Assembly (NCBI GenBank): GCA_028824685.1 | Contig: JAPPCZ010000109.1 | Span: 62,001-126,000, forward strand | DNA: 64,000 nucleotides | Reading direction: 5' to 3' | DNA from: Candidatus Poribacteria bacterium | GTDB lineage: Bacteria > Poribacteria > WGA-4E > WGA-3G | Shown here: positions 54,089-61,867 of the stretch, in pieces | Layout: every line of letters starts with the position of its first letter | Numbering within the stretch: position 1 is the first letter of the stretch | Made by a program: the position numbers and the translations under genes | Notes under the pieces: generated by a model | Told to the model about the DNA's origin: nothing | Database searches by the model: none | Seen by the model: the letters and a program-made list of their open reading frames with translations, nothing else

Positions 54089-55204
54089 CTATTTTCTCAG
54101 AGGCTTGATGTCTACTATAGGCGTGAGATCCCATAAGATTACGCGTCTATTACTAAACCCAGTGGCAAGCGTCAAACCATCCGGACTGAATGCCGAACTA
54201 TAGATACCTGTTCCTTCTCTCATAAAGGTTTGCACGTGCTGTCCTGTGACGACATCCCAGATTCGGATCATAAAATGGTCATTATCACATGCGAAGATGC
54301 GTCCAGCAGCATTGAAAGATACACTCCAGTTGGTGCCTTTACGGCCAGCAAGTATGTTTTTTTGCTCACTTGATGTTATGTCCCACACGCGGACGGTACC
54401 GTCTATACCAGCACTCGCAAGCATCGTTCCATCCTGACTAAATACTATTGTAAAGATTCCTCCGATATGTCCTGTGAGTGTTTTTTGATGCTTGCCCGTT
54501 GCTGCTTCCCACAGACGAATAGTGCCGTCTCCACTCCCACTGACGAGGGTTTTCCCATCCGGACTGAACACTACACTTGAAACATAATCTGTATGTCCAG
54601 TTATCGTTTTCTTCTGTCTTCCTGTGGCAGCATCCCATAGACGGATAGTTTTATCTACACTTCCACTGACAAGTGTCTCTCCATCTGGACTGAAGGCTAC
54701 GCTTGAAACATAATCTGTATGCCCCCTAAAATATTTAGGTATTCCTGTAGCCGTGTTCCACACACGGACAGTTTTGTTCTTACCGCCATTCGCGAATTTT
54801 CCACCATCTGGGCTAAACGTTAAGTTTGAACCGTAAGGTTTATCATTAAAAGATGTTCGTGTGCTCCACGCCCAGCTTCTTTCCGAATATAAGTTAACAA
54901 TATCTGCTGTATGTTTTCTGAGGGGCTGCTTGTACTCCCCTGTGATCGCATTCCATAGATGAATAGGTGAACGATCACTTGTTATCGCGAGAGTTTGACC
55001 ATCTGGACTGAATACTACACCTCCAACAGCATTCAGAGATTCATAAAAAGGTTTTTCTGTTCTATGTTTGATTACATCAGGGCTGAGAATGATACGGACT
55101 TTAGCACCTGCAGGTAGGTCACAATCTTGAGCTTCATTGCTCGGTAGGTAGGTTATTGAAATAATGAAAACCAATAAAAAGATCGAAATCAACACTTTTT
55201 TCAT
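54089..55204 (-). CDS. Secreted WD40-repeat protein, 7 blades
   Basis: 371 residues: signal peptide (MKKVLISIFLLVFIISITYLPSNEAQ), then DCDLPAGAKVRII, a variant of the lead motif in the other two WD40 proteins. Seven WD-type repeats follow, ending LWDLTPIVDIKPLRK. This makes one propeller, half of its neighbour. AAGGAAA lies upstream of the ATG. It is the first gene of the pair in transcription order. Role unknown; probably protein binding outside the cytoplasm. Confidence 0.9.
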   Translation of the reverse strand: MKKVLISIFLLVFIISITYLPSNEAQDCDLPAGAKVRIILSPDVIKHRTEKPFYESLNAVGGVVFSPDGQTLAITSDRSPIHLWNAITGEYKQPLRKHTADIVNLYSERSWAWSTRTSFNDKPYGSNLTFSPDGGKFANGGKNKTVRVWNTATGIPKYFRGHTDYVSSVAFSPDGETLVSGSVDKTIRLWDAATGRQKKTITGHTDYVSSVVFSPDGKTLVSGSGDGTIRLWEAATGKHQKTLTGHIGGIFTIVFSQDGTMLASAGIDGTVRVWDITSSEQKNILAGRKGTNWSVSFNAAGRIFACDNDHFMIRIWDVVTGQHVQTFMREGTGIYSSAFSPDGLTLATGFSNRRVILWDLTPIVDIKPLRK

Positions 55205-55255
55205 CTATAAATTTCCTTTTCACACTTCTATGCTGTAAGGACGTGCTTGGACTCT

Positions 55256-55329
55256 GTGCGGTTAGGAACCGCCCTACCAAATGATGATTTTATATTCTGT
55301 AGGGACGATATCTCGTCCCTACAGAATAT
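55256..55329. repeat. Two GTAGG-headed palindromes
   Basis: On the minus strand 55256-55278 reads GTAGGGCGGTT, CCT, AACCGCAC. 55292-55329 is a hairpin with a perfect 17-bp stem and TATC loop, built on GTAGGGACGA. They fill the gap between the oxidoreductase stop and the WD40 start; the larger one could also stop transcription of the former. Confidence 0.65.
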
Positions 55330-55339
55330 CAGGAGCCAA

Positions 55340-56308
55340 CTAATCAATAGACACTTTCGTCTTCTCTTTTGCTGATTCGTAAGTGGCTAAGACAACCGCA
55401 ACTGCATGTTTGCCACCCCTACCATCAATCATCGGGGTTTTGTTGTCACGGATACATTCGACAAAATGGGTCAGTTCGCCGACAACATGGCTCGGGCCGG
55501 AACGGTCAGGGACAATCTCTTCCCAATCACCACCACGTTTTTTGAGATATGCGAGATCTGCTCCCATATCAAGACGGAGCGAACCTTCGGAGCCATCAAT
55601 GATTGTTTCATTTGTGCCACGAGCACCGAGGAAACCACCCCAGCGTAGGATGCCAACAGTGCCAGTGTCGTAACGGATGAGGGAGACGGTATAGTCCTCC
55701 CAATCGTCATGCCCAGAGAAGCTACCGACTTCCGCTGCGACGGTCAGCGCGGTACCTCCGAACCAGTTGATTAGGTCGGATTTGTGGATGCCGTTTTCTA
55801 ACAATCCACCGACAGTACCATACCAACTATCCGGTCTGCCGCGCGGGGCATTATAGGGACCCGTATAATCGGTTTCAATATAGACAACATCGCCGATGTC
55901 CCCATTATCCACCATCTTTCTGCCGAGTTCATGTACAGGATAGAAGCGGAGGACTTGTCCGACCATCAGATGTGTCCCAGCTTTGTCCGATGCTTCAATC
56001 ATCTCATCCGCGTCTTCAAGTGTTAAAGAAAGCGGTTTTTCACAGAAGGCGTGTACGCCTGCTTCTGCCGCGTCAACGACAACTTTAGTATGTGCCACAG
56101 GAGGCGTTGCGACAACAACACCGTCAACGAGTGGAAAGAGTTCTTGATAGTCTTGGAATGCACGGATGTTGTGTCGTTCAGCGACAGCTTTTGCAGCATC
56201 AAGTCGTAGGTCAGCGACACCTACGAATTCACAATTTTCTACATTGGGGAGTGAGTTGCAATGGCCATTACCCATGCCACCTACCCCGATAACACCTATC
56301 CGAATCAT
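55340..56308 (-). CDS. Gfo/Idh/MocA family oxidoreductase
   Basis: 322 residues. Rossmann motif G-V-G-G-M-G at 8-12, then E90-K-P (catalytic Lys91) in HAFCEKPLSLTLEDADEM, and the C-terminal domain with GGLLENGIHKSDLINWFGG carrying the usual His. Enzymes of this family oxidise or reduce sugars and inositols with NAD(P). AAAGGAA precedes the ATG. No substrate-specific neighbour, but the window's glycan theme fits a sugar substrate. Confidence 0.94.
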   Translation of the reverse strand: MIRIGVIGVGGMGNGHCNSLPNVENCEFVGVADLRLDAAKAVAERHNIRAFQDYQELFPLVDGVVVATPPVAHTKVVVDAAEAGVHAFCEKPLSLTLEDADEMIEASDKAGTHLMVGQVLRFYPVHELGRKMVDNGDIGDVVYIETDYTGPYNAPRGRPDSWYGTVGGLLENGIHKSDLINWFGGTALTVAAEVGSFSGHDDWEDYTVSLIRYDTGTVGILRWGGFLGARGTNETIIDGSEGSLRLDMGADLAYLKKRGGDWEEIVPDRSGPSHVVGELTHFVECIRDNKTPMIDGRGGKHAVAVVLATYESAKEKTKVSID

Positions 56309-56455
56309 AATTCTATTCCTTTTATGAAGGTTAATATGTTATTGTGTAGAGAATTTACCTTAAAGTAAGGTTGATGTCAATTTGTTTATGGCTGTTAGTG
56401 TTTCGTTGTGTCTAATGTTCTAAACAAAGGATAGTCATAGAGTCTTGATCTTGCC

Positions 56456-57130
56456 TTAATCGGTGATTTTCCGCCCCTTCACTAACCATATTACAATTGA
56501 GATAGATATCACAACACCGAAACCGAGAAGCATTAAATTTGTATAGGCAGAAATTTTGTTACCAAGGTAGGTGTAAGCAGCAGTTGCAGGAAGCTGGCCG
56601 AGGCCAGTGGCAAGCCAGAAACCGAGGAATCGTATCCGTGTCAAACCTGCGGCATAGCTAACAACATCAAATGGAATATACGGGATAAGACGGGCAATTA
56701 AGATCGCATAGTTGCCGTATCTTTGAATGAATTGGTCAGTTTTGTTAACAACGGGTTGACTGACAATTTTGGCAACATGTTTCGCACCCAGAAAACGGGC
56801 AATGTAGAAGCAGAGGGCGGCACCAAGCATCGCGCTGCTCCACGATAGCAACATACCCCACCAGAATCCAAAGAGCGCACCGTTGGCTATTGTGATTAGG
56901 AACGCAGGCAACGGCGCAATGACGCTCTGGAAGATCATGAGAGTCGCTGAGATGAGCGGGGCAAACAAACCGTAACCTGCAATATATTCACGCGCTGTTT
57001 CAATGCTTTGGAACGCGGCGATAAGTTCAAGGAGGAATTCTTGAATCTGCCTAAAGAACAGTATCAGACAAAGAATTAGGATTCCAACTATAAGGAATGC
57101 AAGCGTTTTGCGGGGAAGTTTTTTGGACAT
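56456..57130 (-). CDS. TVP38/TMEM64 (DedA-like) family membrane protein
   Basis: 224 residues, about five or six membrane segments. The family block FGFWWGMLLSWSSAMLGAALCFYIARFLG is followed by RYGNYAILIARLIPYIPFDVVSYAAGLTRI. TVP38/DedA-type proteins act in lipid flipping or membrane homeostasis. The start is the only ATG giving a family-like N-terminus. Stands alone between the oxidoreductase and the dehydrogenase genes. Confidence 0.92.
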   Translation of the reverse strand: MSKKLPRKTLAFLIVGILILCLILFFRQIQEFLLELIAAFQSIETAREYIAGYGLFAPLISATLMIFQSVIAPLPAFLITIANGALFGFWWGMLLSWSSAMLGAALCFYIARFLGAKHVAKIVSQPVVNKTDQFIQRYGNYAILIARLIPYIPFDVVSYAAGLTRIRFLGFWLATGLGQLPATAAYTYLGNKISAYTNLMLLGFGVVISISIVIWLVKGRKITD

Positions 57131-57215
57131 TTACTAATAGTCCAGAAATGTCACTGATTAGAATTGTAAGACTTGTTCACAAGAGGGAACTACTCAATCC
57201 AAGATTCTCTACCAA

Positions 57216-58157
57216 TTATTCATCTTGCTGGATAGCATGAATTAATGCCTGACTCATTCGGTTGCGCAGTGCTTGTTGTCGCTCCTCAGACCATTGATAA
57301 AAGCCCTCTCCTGATTTTACACCAAGTTTATCGGATTTAACCATTTCTCGGAGGAGTGGATTGATTTCAAAGGAACTGTTCAGGTCTTTGTAGAGTTCCT
57401 CAAAGGCATCAAGCACCAAATCCCATCCCGCAAGTTCAAAGACTTCAAATGGGCCTGCGACGCTGAGTCGCCTACCAAAGCTATTGCGTACGACGAGATC
57501 AACTGTCTCAGCACTGGCGATGCCTTGTTCAACAATTGCAAATGCTTCTCGGATTAGTGCAGCTTGCAGCCTGGGACCTACGAAACCGAGTGCCTCTTTT
57601 TCTATAATTGCTGGTGTTTTGCCAATGGAAGTGAGAAGATCAAACGTTACGGACACTGTTTCATCGGATGTATCAGGGCTGCGAATCAGTTCAACGAGCG
57701 GAATCAGATAAGGTGGATTGAAGTAGTGGGTGTTGAGTATCTTATCGGCACGTTTCGTATTTGCTCCAATTTGGCTGGGCATTAACGCTGTTGTGTTGCT
57801 TGCTAAGATTGTATGCGATTGACATAAAGAATCTAATTCTTCAAAAATCTGCTGTTTGAGAGGCAGATTTTCAGAAACGGCTTCAACGACAAAATCAGCG
57901 GTTTCCACCGCTACGTCAAGATTAACGGTGGTCAGGATACGCTGCTTTGTTTCAGGAATGCTTGTCTTTTGGATGACATCGTTTTCGGCGAGAAGTGTTA
58001 AGTTCTTGCTAATTTGAACGCGTGCATTGTCCAGTGTTTCTTCAGTAATGTCGTGGAGTTGGACTTGATAACCTGCACCTGCAAATTCTTGTGCGATACC
58101 GTGTCCCATCAATCCTGCGCCGATAACGGCAATGTTTGTTATTTTTTTGTCTGACAA
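57216..58157 (-). CDS. 3-hydroxyacyl-CoA dehydrogenase family protein
   Basis: 314 residues from a TTG at 58157, chosen because GGAG lies 6 bp upstream and the N-terminus is then MSDKKITNIAVIGAGLMGHG. The in-frame ATG at 58253 would overlap rsmI by 95 bp. The NAD site is G13-A-G-L-M-G18. The catalytic His is in NTHYFNPPYLIPLVE, and SNTTAL precedes it. The C-terminal dimer domain (LGFVGPRLQAALIREAFAIVEQGIAS) is present. It oxidises 3-hydroxyacyl-CoA or similar hydroxy acids. Its start is 1 bp after the rsmI stop, so translation is coupled. Confidence 0.9.
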   Translation of the reverse strand: MSDKKITNIAVIGAGLMGHGIAQEFAGAGYQVQLHDITEETLDNARVQISKNLTLLAENDVIQKTSIPETKQRILTTVNLDVAVETADFVVEAVSENLPLKQQIFEELDSLCQSHTILASNTTALMPSQIGANTKRADKILNTHYFNPPYLIPLVELIRSPDTSDETVSVTFDLLTSIGKTPAIIEKEALGFVGPRLQAALIREAFAIVEQGIASAETVDLVVRNSFGRRLSVAGPFEVFELAGWDLVLDAFEELYKDLNSSFEINPLLREMVKSDKLGVKSGEGFYQWSEERQQALRNRMSQALIHAIQQDE

Positions 58158-58158
58158 T

Positions 58159-58839
58159 TTATGCTCCAATAACAATAGTAAATTCCCCGCGGGGTTTAGA
58201 GGTTCGGAATTTTTCCAATGCTTGGCTGATCTTTCCGCGGAATATCTCTTCAAACCGTTTGGTCAGTTCACGCGCGATAACGATGTCGCGTTCTCCCATC
58301 ACGTCAAGCGCATCCTCAAGAAAACGACAGAGTCGATGCGGTGATTCAAAGAGAATTAACGTTCGTTCTTCATCTGCAAGTTGTGTTAATTGACGTTTTC
58401 GTTTCCCCGATTTCGGAGAAAGGAAGCCTTCAAAGGTAAAGTTATGCAGCGGCAGACCCGACACAGCCGCCGCCGCAAGGATAGCCGATGGGCCGGGTAT
58501 CGGAATGATCGAAACGGCTTCAGCAATGCACTCTTGTAGAAGCGGGTAACCAGGGTCAGAAATAGTAGGAGTGCCAGCATCTGATACAAGCGCAACGGAG
58601 TCTCCTTCCTTCAACCGTGCGATCAACTTTTCAGATTTTGTTTGTTGGTTTCCTTCAAAATAACTCGTGAGTGGGGTTTTGATTTCGTAATGTGTTAACA
58701 ATCTGCGTGTTTGTCGGGTATCTTCAGCAGCGATAAGGTCAACCTCTTTGAGGATACGAAGTGCGCGTAAGGTGATGTCCTCTAAATTTCCGATCGGTGT
58801 ACTGACGAGGTAAAGGGTACCAGGGGCAATGTTATGCAT
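58159..58839 (-). CDS. rsmI: 16S rRNA (cytidine(1402)-2'-O)-methyltransferase
   Basis: 226 residues with the tetrapyrrole-methylase fold: GTLYLVSTPIGNLEDITLRAL, AAEDTRQTRRLL, VALVSDAGTPTISDPG, IPIPGPSAILAAAAVSGLP and ERTLILFESPHRL are all RsmI signatures. It methylates C1402 of 16S rRNA using S-adenosylmethionine, tuning decoding. Normal length is somewhat longer (about 280), so it lacks the C-terminal extension. Coupled to the dehydrogenase gene. Confidence 0.95.
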   Translation of the reverse strand: MHNIAPGTLYLVSTPIGNLEDITLRALRILKEVDLIAAEDTRQTRRLLTHYEIKTPLTSYFEGNQQTKSEKLIARLKEGDSVALVSDAGTPTISDPGYPLLQECIAEAVSIIPIPGPSAILAAAAVSGLPLHNFTFEGFLSPKSGKRKRQLTQLADEERTLILFESPHRLCRFLEDALDVMGERDIVIARELTKRFEEIFRGKISQALEKFRTSKPRGEFTIVIGA

Positions 58840-58858
58840 TATTTTATCAGATCAGAAC

Positions 58859-59156
58859 TTACGCAGTCTTGAAGATTATTGAAGGATTTGAAAGTTGATG
58901 TCGTAAATAATCATCCAATAAGCTATCTTTAAGATCATAAATCGTTCTACCAACTGCACGGGCAGCACGCTTCAAACAGACCCATACTTGAAAACAACAC
59001 GCAATATGATTTCTTTGAGCACGCAACACACGACATTGGCATTTGCCAATACCGGTCACTTGTTTGATCTCACGATGGAGTTCTTCAATCTTCCAGCGCA
59101 CGCGATATGCTTGCTCTGTGGCATCCGCATCCGATTGAAATAAACTATTACAACCT
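58859..59156 (-). pseudogene. IS4-type transposase, C-terminal remnant
   Basis: The surviving text contains YRVRWKIEELHREIK, which fits the IS4-family Y-(2)-R-(3)-E-(6)-K signature with the third catalytic acid Glu. It continues QVTGIGKCQCRVLRAQRNHI, then a normal C-terminus ending LSNPSIIFKTA. Everything upstream, including the two Asp regions, is absent: homology breaks exactly where element C (59156) begins. The open frame continues into that element only by chance. Non-functional. Confidence 0.85.
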
Positions 59157-59313
59157 ATCTCATAAATAGTTGGAGGGCTTTGAAAGCCCGATTTCAATAT
59201 CCTGTAGGAGCGATCTCCGAATCGCGACGAAACCACTAATAGTCGGGAATCGGAGTTCCCTCCTACAAAGAGAAACAACTGATAATGAACTAACAAATCC
59301 TATTTATGAGATA
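59156..59313. mobile_element. MITE-like element C with 14-bp inverted ends, in transposase remnant
   Basis: TATCTCATAAATAG (59156-59169) and its exact complement (59300-59313) flank three palindromes. These are a GGGCTTT type (59169-59195) and an inverted pair, GCGAT and GGGAA stem types, at 59203-59274. It abuts the point at which the transposase similarity ends. The ends differ from those of elements A and B. Confidence 0.65.
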
Positions 59314-59340
59314 CGCTCTAGTAACACCCATCAACTGATA

Positions 59341-59395
59341 ATTCTTAAAACTAAATAACCCTGCAGAATCATCAGGGTTATTTAGTTTTAAGAAT
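59341..59395. repeat. Perfect 23-bp-stem hairpin
   Basis: 59341-59363 and 59373-59395 are exact complements, starting ATTCTTAAAACTAAATAACC, with a 9-nt loop. No U-tract follows on either strand, so it does not look like a simple terminator. Confidence 0.75.
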
Positions 59396-59396
59396 A

Positions 59397-59471
59397 TTGT
59401 AGGAGCGATCTCCGAATCGCGACCTTCAACTTATTGGGATTGCCTTGTCGGGAATCGGAGTTCCCTCCTAC
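59397..59471. repeat. REP-like inverted pair (GCGAT and GGGAA stems)
   Basis: Two GTAGGA units pointing at each other: GCGAT/ATCGC stem on the left, GGGAA/TTCCC on the right (read inverted). Loop CTCCGA appears in both. It occupies the gap downstream of the PhyH gene. No gene in 59397-59521. Confidence 0.7.
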
Positions 59472-59521
59472 TAAAATGAAAATCATGCTTGGGTAGAATA
59501 CGGAATCTGATCAACTTTGTT

Positions 59522-60352
59522 TCAGTTCCAACACCCTTCTGTATACGCTTCACGATCAAATAACTTCTGGCGATGCGGGGTGGCGTTTTCCATCCATTCC
59601 GCAGGGATTTCTTGGGTGTACCGATGGGGTGGTCCTGCCTCTTTGAAAATGTCTATAGCGAAGATACGATAAAGCTGCGGAGAATCCACAGGTTTCGCTT
59701 CTACACCGTGGAAAATGCGTGCGTCAATGTAGACCATACTACCCGGGGGCAATTCAAGCCGTTTCTCTTCCAGTTTACGCCCAGCTTCTTCGTTGAAATC
59801 GCCAGCAAGCATTCGTTCTGGTGTTGCCTCTTGCGTCGGTGCGACTTTGTGGCTGCCCGGTATAACTTTAAGGTTTCGATCCCCACGTGTGAAACCGTTT
59901 GGATAATAAAGAATTTGGATGTAGTAGTTATCGCGTTCCGCGAGGTTGATTGGGTTCTCGTGCTTCCAATGGTGATGGTCCTGATGGAATTGAATCGGTC
60001 CGATCCCGCGGGGTGCAATGTTGAGTGCGGAGTGACAGAAGTGATACGCATCACCAATGGTTGCCCGTATCAATGCCATAATAAAGGGATCGTCAATAAG
60101 TTTGTCGCTGTACTCACGCCGTTCATTCCAGGGACGAATGAAATAGGCGCGCTCCTGTTTTGACCCGTTTTTCAACGTCTCAATGTACTGACGTGTAGGT
60201 TCAAAATGTTGGGTTATTTCCTCTATCAAGCCTTCTCTGCCATCATCGGTGAAAACATCTGGATAAGCGATATATCCATCGTTATGAAATGAATCAATGT
60301 CTTCCTGTGAGGGGCCTGATAAGCGAAAAAGTGAATCAAGTTTTTTTGTCAT
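59522..60352 (-). CDS. Phytanoyl-CoA dioxygenase family protein
   Basis: 276 residues from the ATG at 60352, with GAGG 6 bp upstream; a GTG at 60364 overlaps the sulfatase stop and is less likely. The iron site is H123-Q-D125 (IQFHQDHHHWKH) and His215 (DARIFHGV). RNLKVIPGSHK is family-typical. The remaining N-terminus (FHNDGYIAYPDVFTDDG) fits too. It likely hydroxylates a small organic substrate using 2-oxoglutarate. It is transcribed 8 bp after the sulfatase gene, so a joint pathway is probable. Confidence 0.92.
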   Translation of the reverse strand: MTKKLDSLFRLSGPSQEDIDSFHNDGYIAYPDVFTDDGREGLIEEITQHFEPTRQYIETLKNGSKQERAYFIRPWNERREYSDKLIDDPFIMALIRATIGDAYHFCHSALNIAPRGIGPIQFHQDHHHWKHENPINLAERDNYYIQILYYPNGFTRGDRNLKVIPGSHKVAPTQEATPERMLAGDFNEEAGRKLEEKRLELPPGSMVYIDARIFHGVEAKPVDSPQLYRIFAIDIFKEAGPPHRYTQEIPAEWMENATPHRQKLFDREAYTEGCWN

Positions 60353-60360
60353 AAGTTTCC

Positions 60361-61833
60361 TCACATTCTGCTGTGTCCTTCCTGTTTAAACCTCTCCAAC
60401 AATGCCGTTAACCGTTCCACAATTTCTGGGCGAGTTGACCATAGGTCATCTGTTTCATACGGGTCGTCAAAAATATGATATAGCTGCCCTGGAGTCCCCG
60501 GCTCAGGACCACTACCACGAGGTGGAGGCCATCCACCTGAACCTTGTGTATCCAAAATTAATTTCCATTCTTTGTGCCGTATAGAAAAAACACCATTGCT
60601 GGAATGATGCACGATTGCCTCGCGTAGCGCGTGTTCTGTTTCTTTACCTAATAGCGCGGGCAAGAAGTTACAACTATCCTGTCCAGCATCTTCCGGAACA
60701 TCCGTTCCAACAATTGCCGCACACGTTTCCATGAGATCAGTCAGACACACCAATGTGTCGGTTTCAGTATTCGGTTTGATGACACCGGGCCATCTTGCGA
60801 TCAAAGGTTCACGATGTCCGCCTTCCCAAATGTGTGCCTTATATCCGCGCCAATCTCCACAAGATTTATGGTCGTAGAGATGATACGGCATCGGACTATT
60901 GTCCCCCTGAATTCGGTCACCGGGCAACGCCCCGTTATCGCTCGTAACGAAAATCAAAGTCTCATCAGTTTTTCCTGTTCGGTCTAAAGCCTCCATCACT
61001 TCACCTACCATCCAATCTACTAACCAGACCAAATCACCACGGGGACCTGCGGCACTCTGTCCACGTGCAAATTCTGGTACGACTTCTTCAACACACGGTT
61101 CATGTGGGGCCGAGGGTGTTAAATAAAGAAAAAACGGTTCATCCGAATCGGCTTGTCCATCAATATATTCAACTGCTTTCTGCGCAATCATCGGGTCGGC
61201 ATCTTTATGCTGCCAACTTGGGGCAGTCATCCCCGGTCGACCTGTAAAATCTGGCACACCACGGTACTCACTTGGGATTTCGACGAAAGCGTCATTTTCA
61301 ATAAAACCGTAAGGGGGTTGGCACGTTGGGCAACCTGCAGTACCATAAAAATAATCAAAACCAATATCAATTGGGCCGCCTGTCAATGGCGCGTGAAAAT
61401 TAATTTGTTCTTCTAATTCACGTTTTGCATTCCCCCACGGTAGCGGCGCATCAAAATCGTAATCGTAGTCCGGTTTCGTTGAAAAACCGATCCCTAAGTG
61501 CCATTTGCCGACACATGCAGTATTGTAACCAGCATCTTTCAGCAAACTTGCTACTGTCAACCGTTCTGGTTCAATTAAAGGAGGTTCGTATCCGTAAAGC
61601 ACACCACGTTTTAGACGACTCCGCCAGCAATATCTACCTGTTAAAACCCCATATCGGGTTGGTGTGCAAACTGCAGATGGAGAATGTGCATCAGTAAAGC
61701 GAATGCCTTCCCGTGCAAGTTGATCCATATTTGGGGTGGGAATTTTTGAATCGGGATTATAGCAGCCGACATCACCGTAACCCATATCGTCTGCCATAAT
61801 AAAAATAATGTTCGGTAATTTTTGATTGTCCAT
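60361..61833 (-). CDS. Sulfatase family protein, arylsulfatase-A-like (CTPTR type)
   Basis: 490 residues. PNIIFIMADDMGYGD holds Asp15/Asp16. C56-T-P-T-R followed by YGVLTGRYCWRS is the formylglycine motif. GKWHLG is present, and VTSDNGALPGD carries the second metal pair. LYGYEPPLIEPERLTVASLLKDAGY is typical of arylsulfatase A/GalNAc-6-sulfatase-like bacterial enzymes. No signal peptide. It heads a two-gene unit with PhyH. Confidence 0.93.
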   Translation of the reverse strand: MDNQKLPNIIFIMADDMGYGDVGCYNPDSKIPTPNMDQLAREGIRFTDAHSPSAVCTPTRYGVLTGRYCWRSRLKRGVLYGYEPPLIEPERLTVASLLKDAGYNTACVGKWHLGIGFSTKPDYDYDFDAPLPWGNAKRELEEQINFHAPLTGGPIDIGFDYFYGTAGCPTCQPPYGFIENDAFVEIPSEYRGVPDFTGRPGMTAPSWQHKDADPMIAQKAVEYIDGQADSDEPFFLYLTPSAPHEPCVEEVVPEFARGQSAAGPRGDLVWLVDWMVGEVMEALDRTGKTDETLIFVTSDNGALPGDRIQGDNSPMPYHLYDHKSCGDWRGYKAHIWEGGHREPLIARWPGVIKPNTETDTLVCLTDLMETCAAIVGTDVPEDAGQDSCNFLPALLGKETEHALREAIVHHSSNGVFSIRHKEWKLILDTQGSGGWPPPRGSGPEPGTPGQLYHIFDDPYETDDLWSTRPEIVERLTALLERFKQEGHSRM

Positions 61834-61867
61834 ATTACACCAATAGAGAATTTTAGTTATAAACCGC

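Noticed and set aside
58859..59296. Treating the whole 145-codon frame as an intact gene
   Set aside because: Its first 46 or so codons come from repeat element C, and only the C-terminal third of a transposase is present.
59341..59395. Hairpin as a rho-independent terminator
   Set aside because: No T-run on either strand, AT-rich stem far longer than typical.
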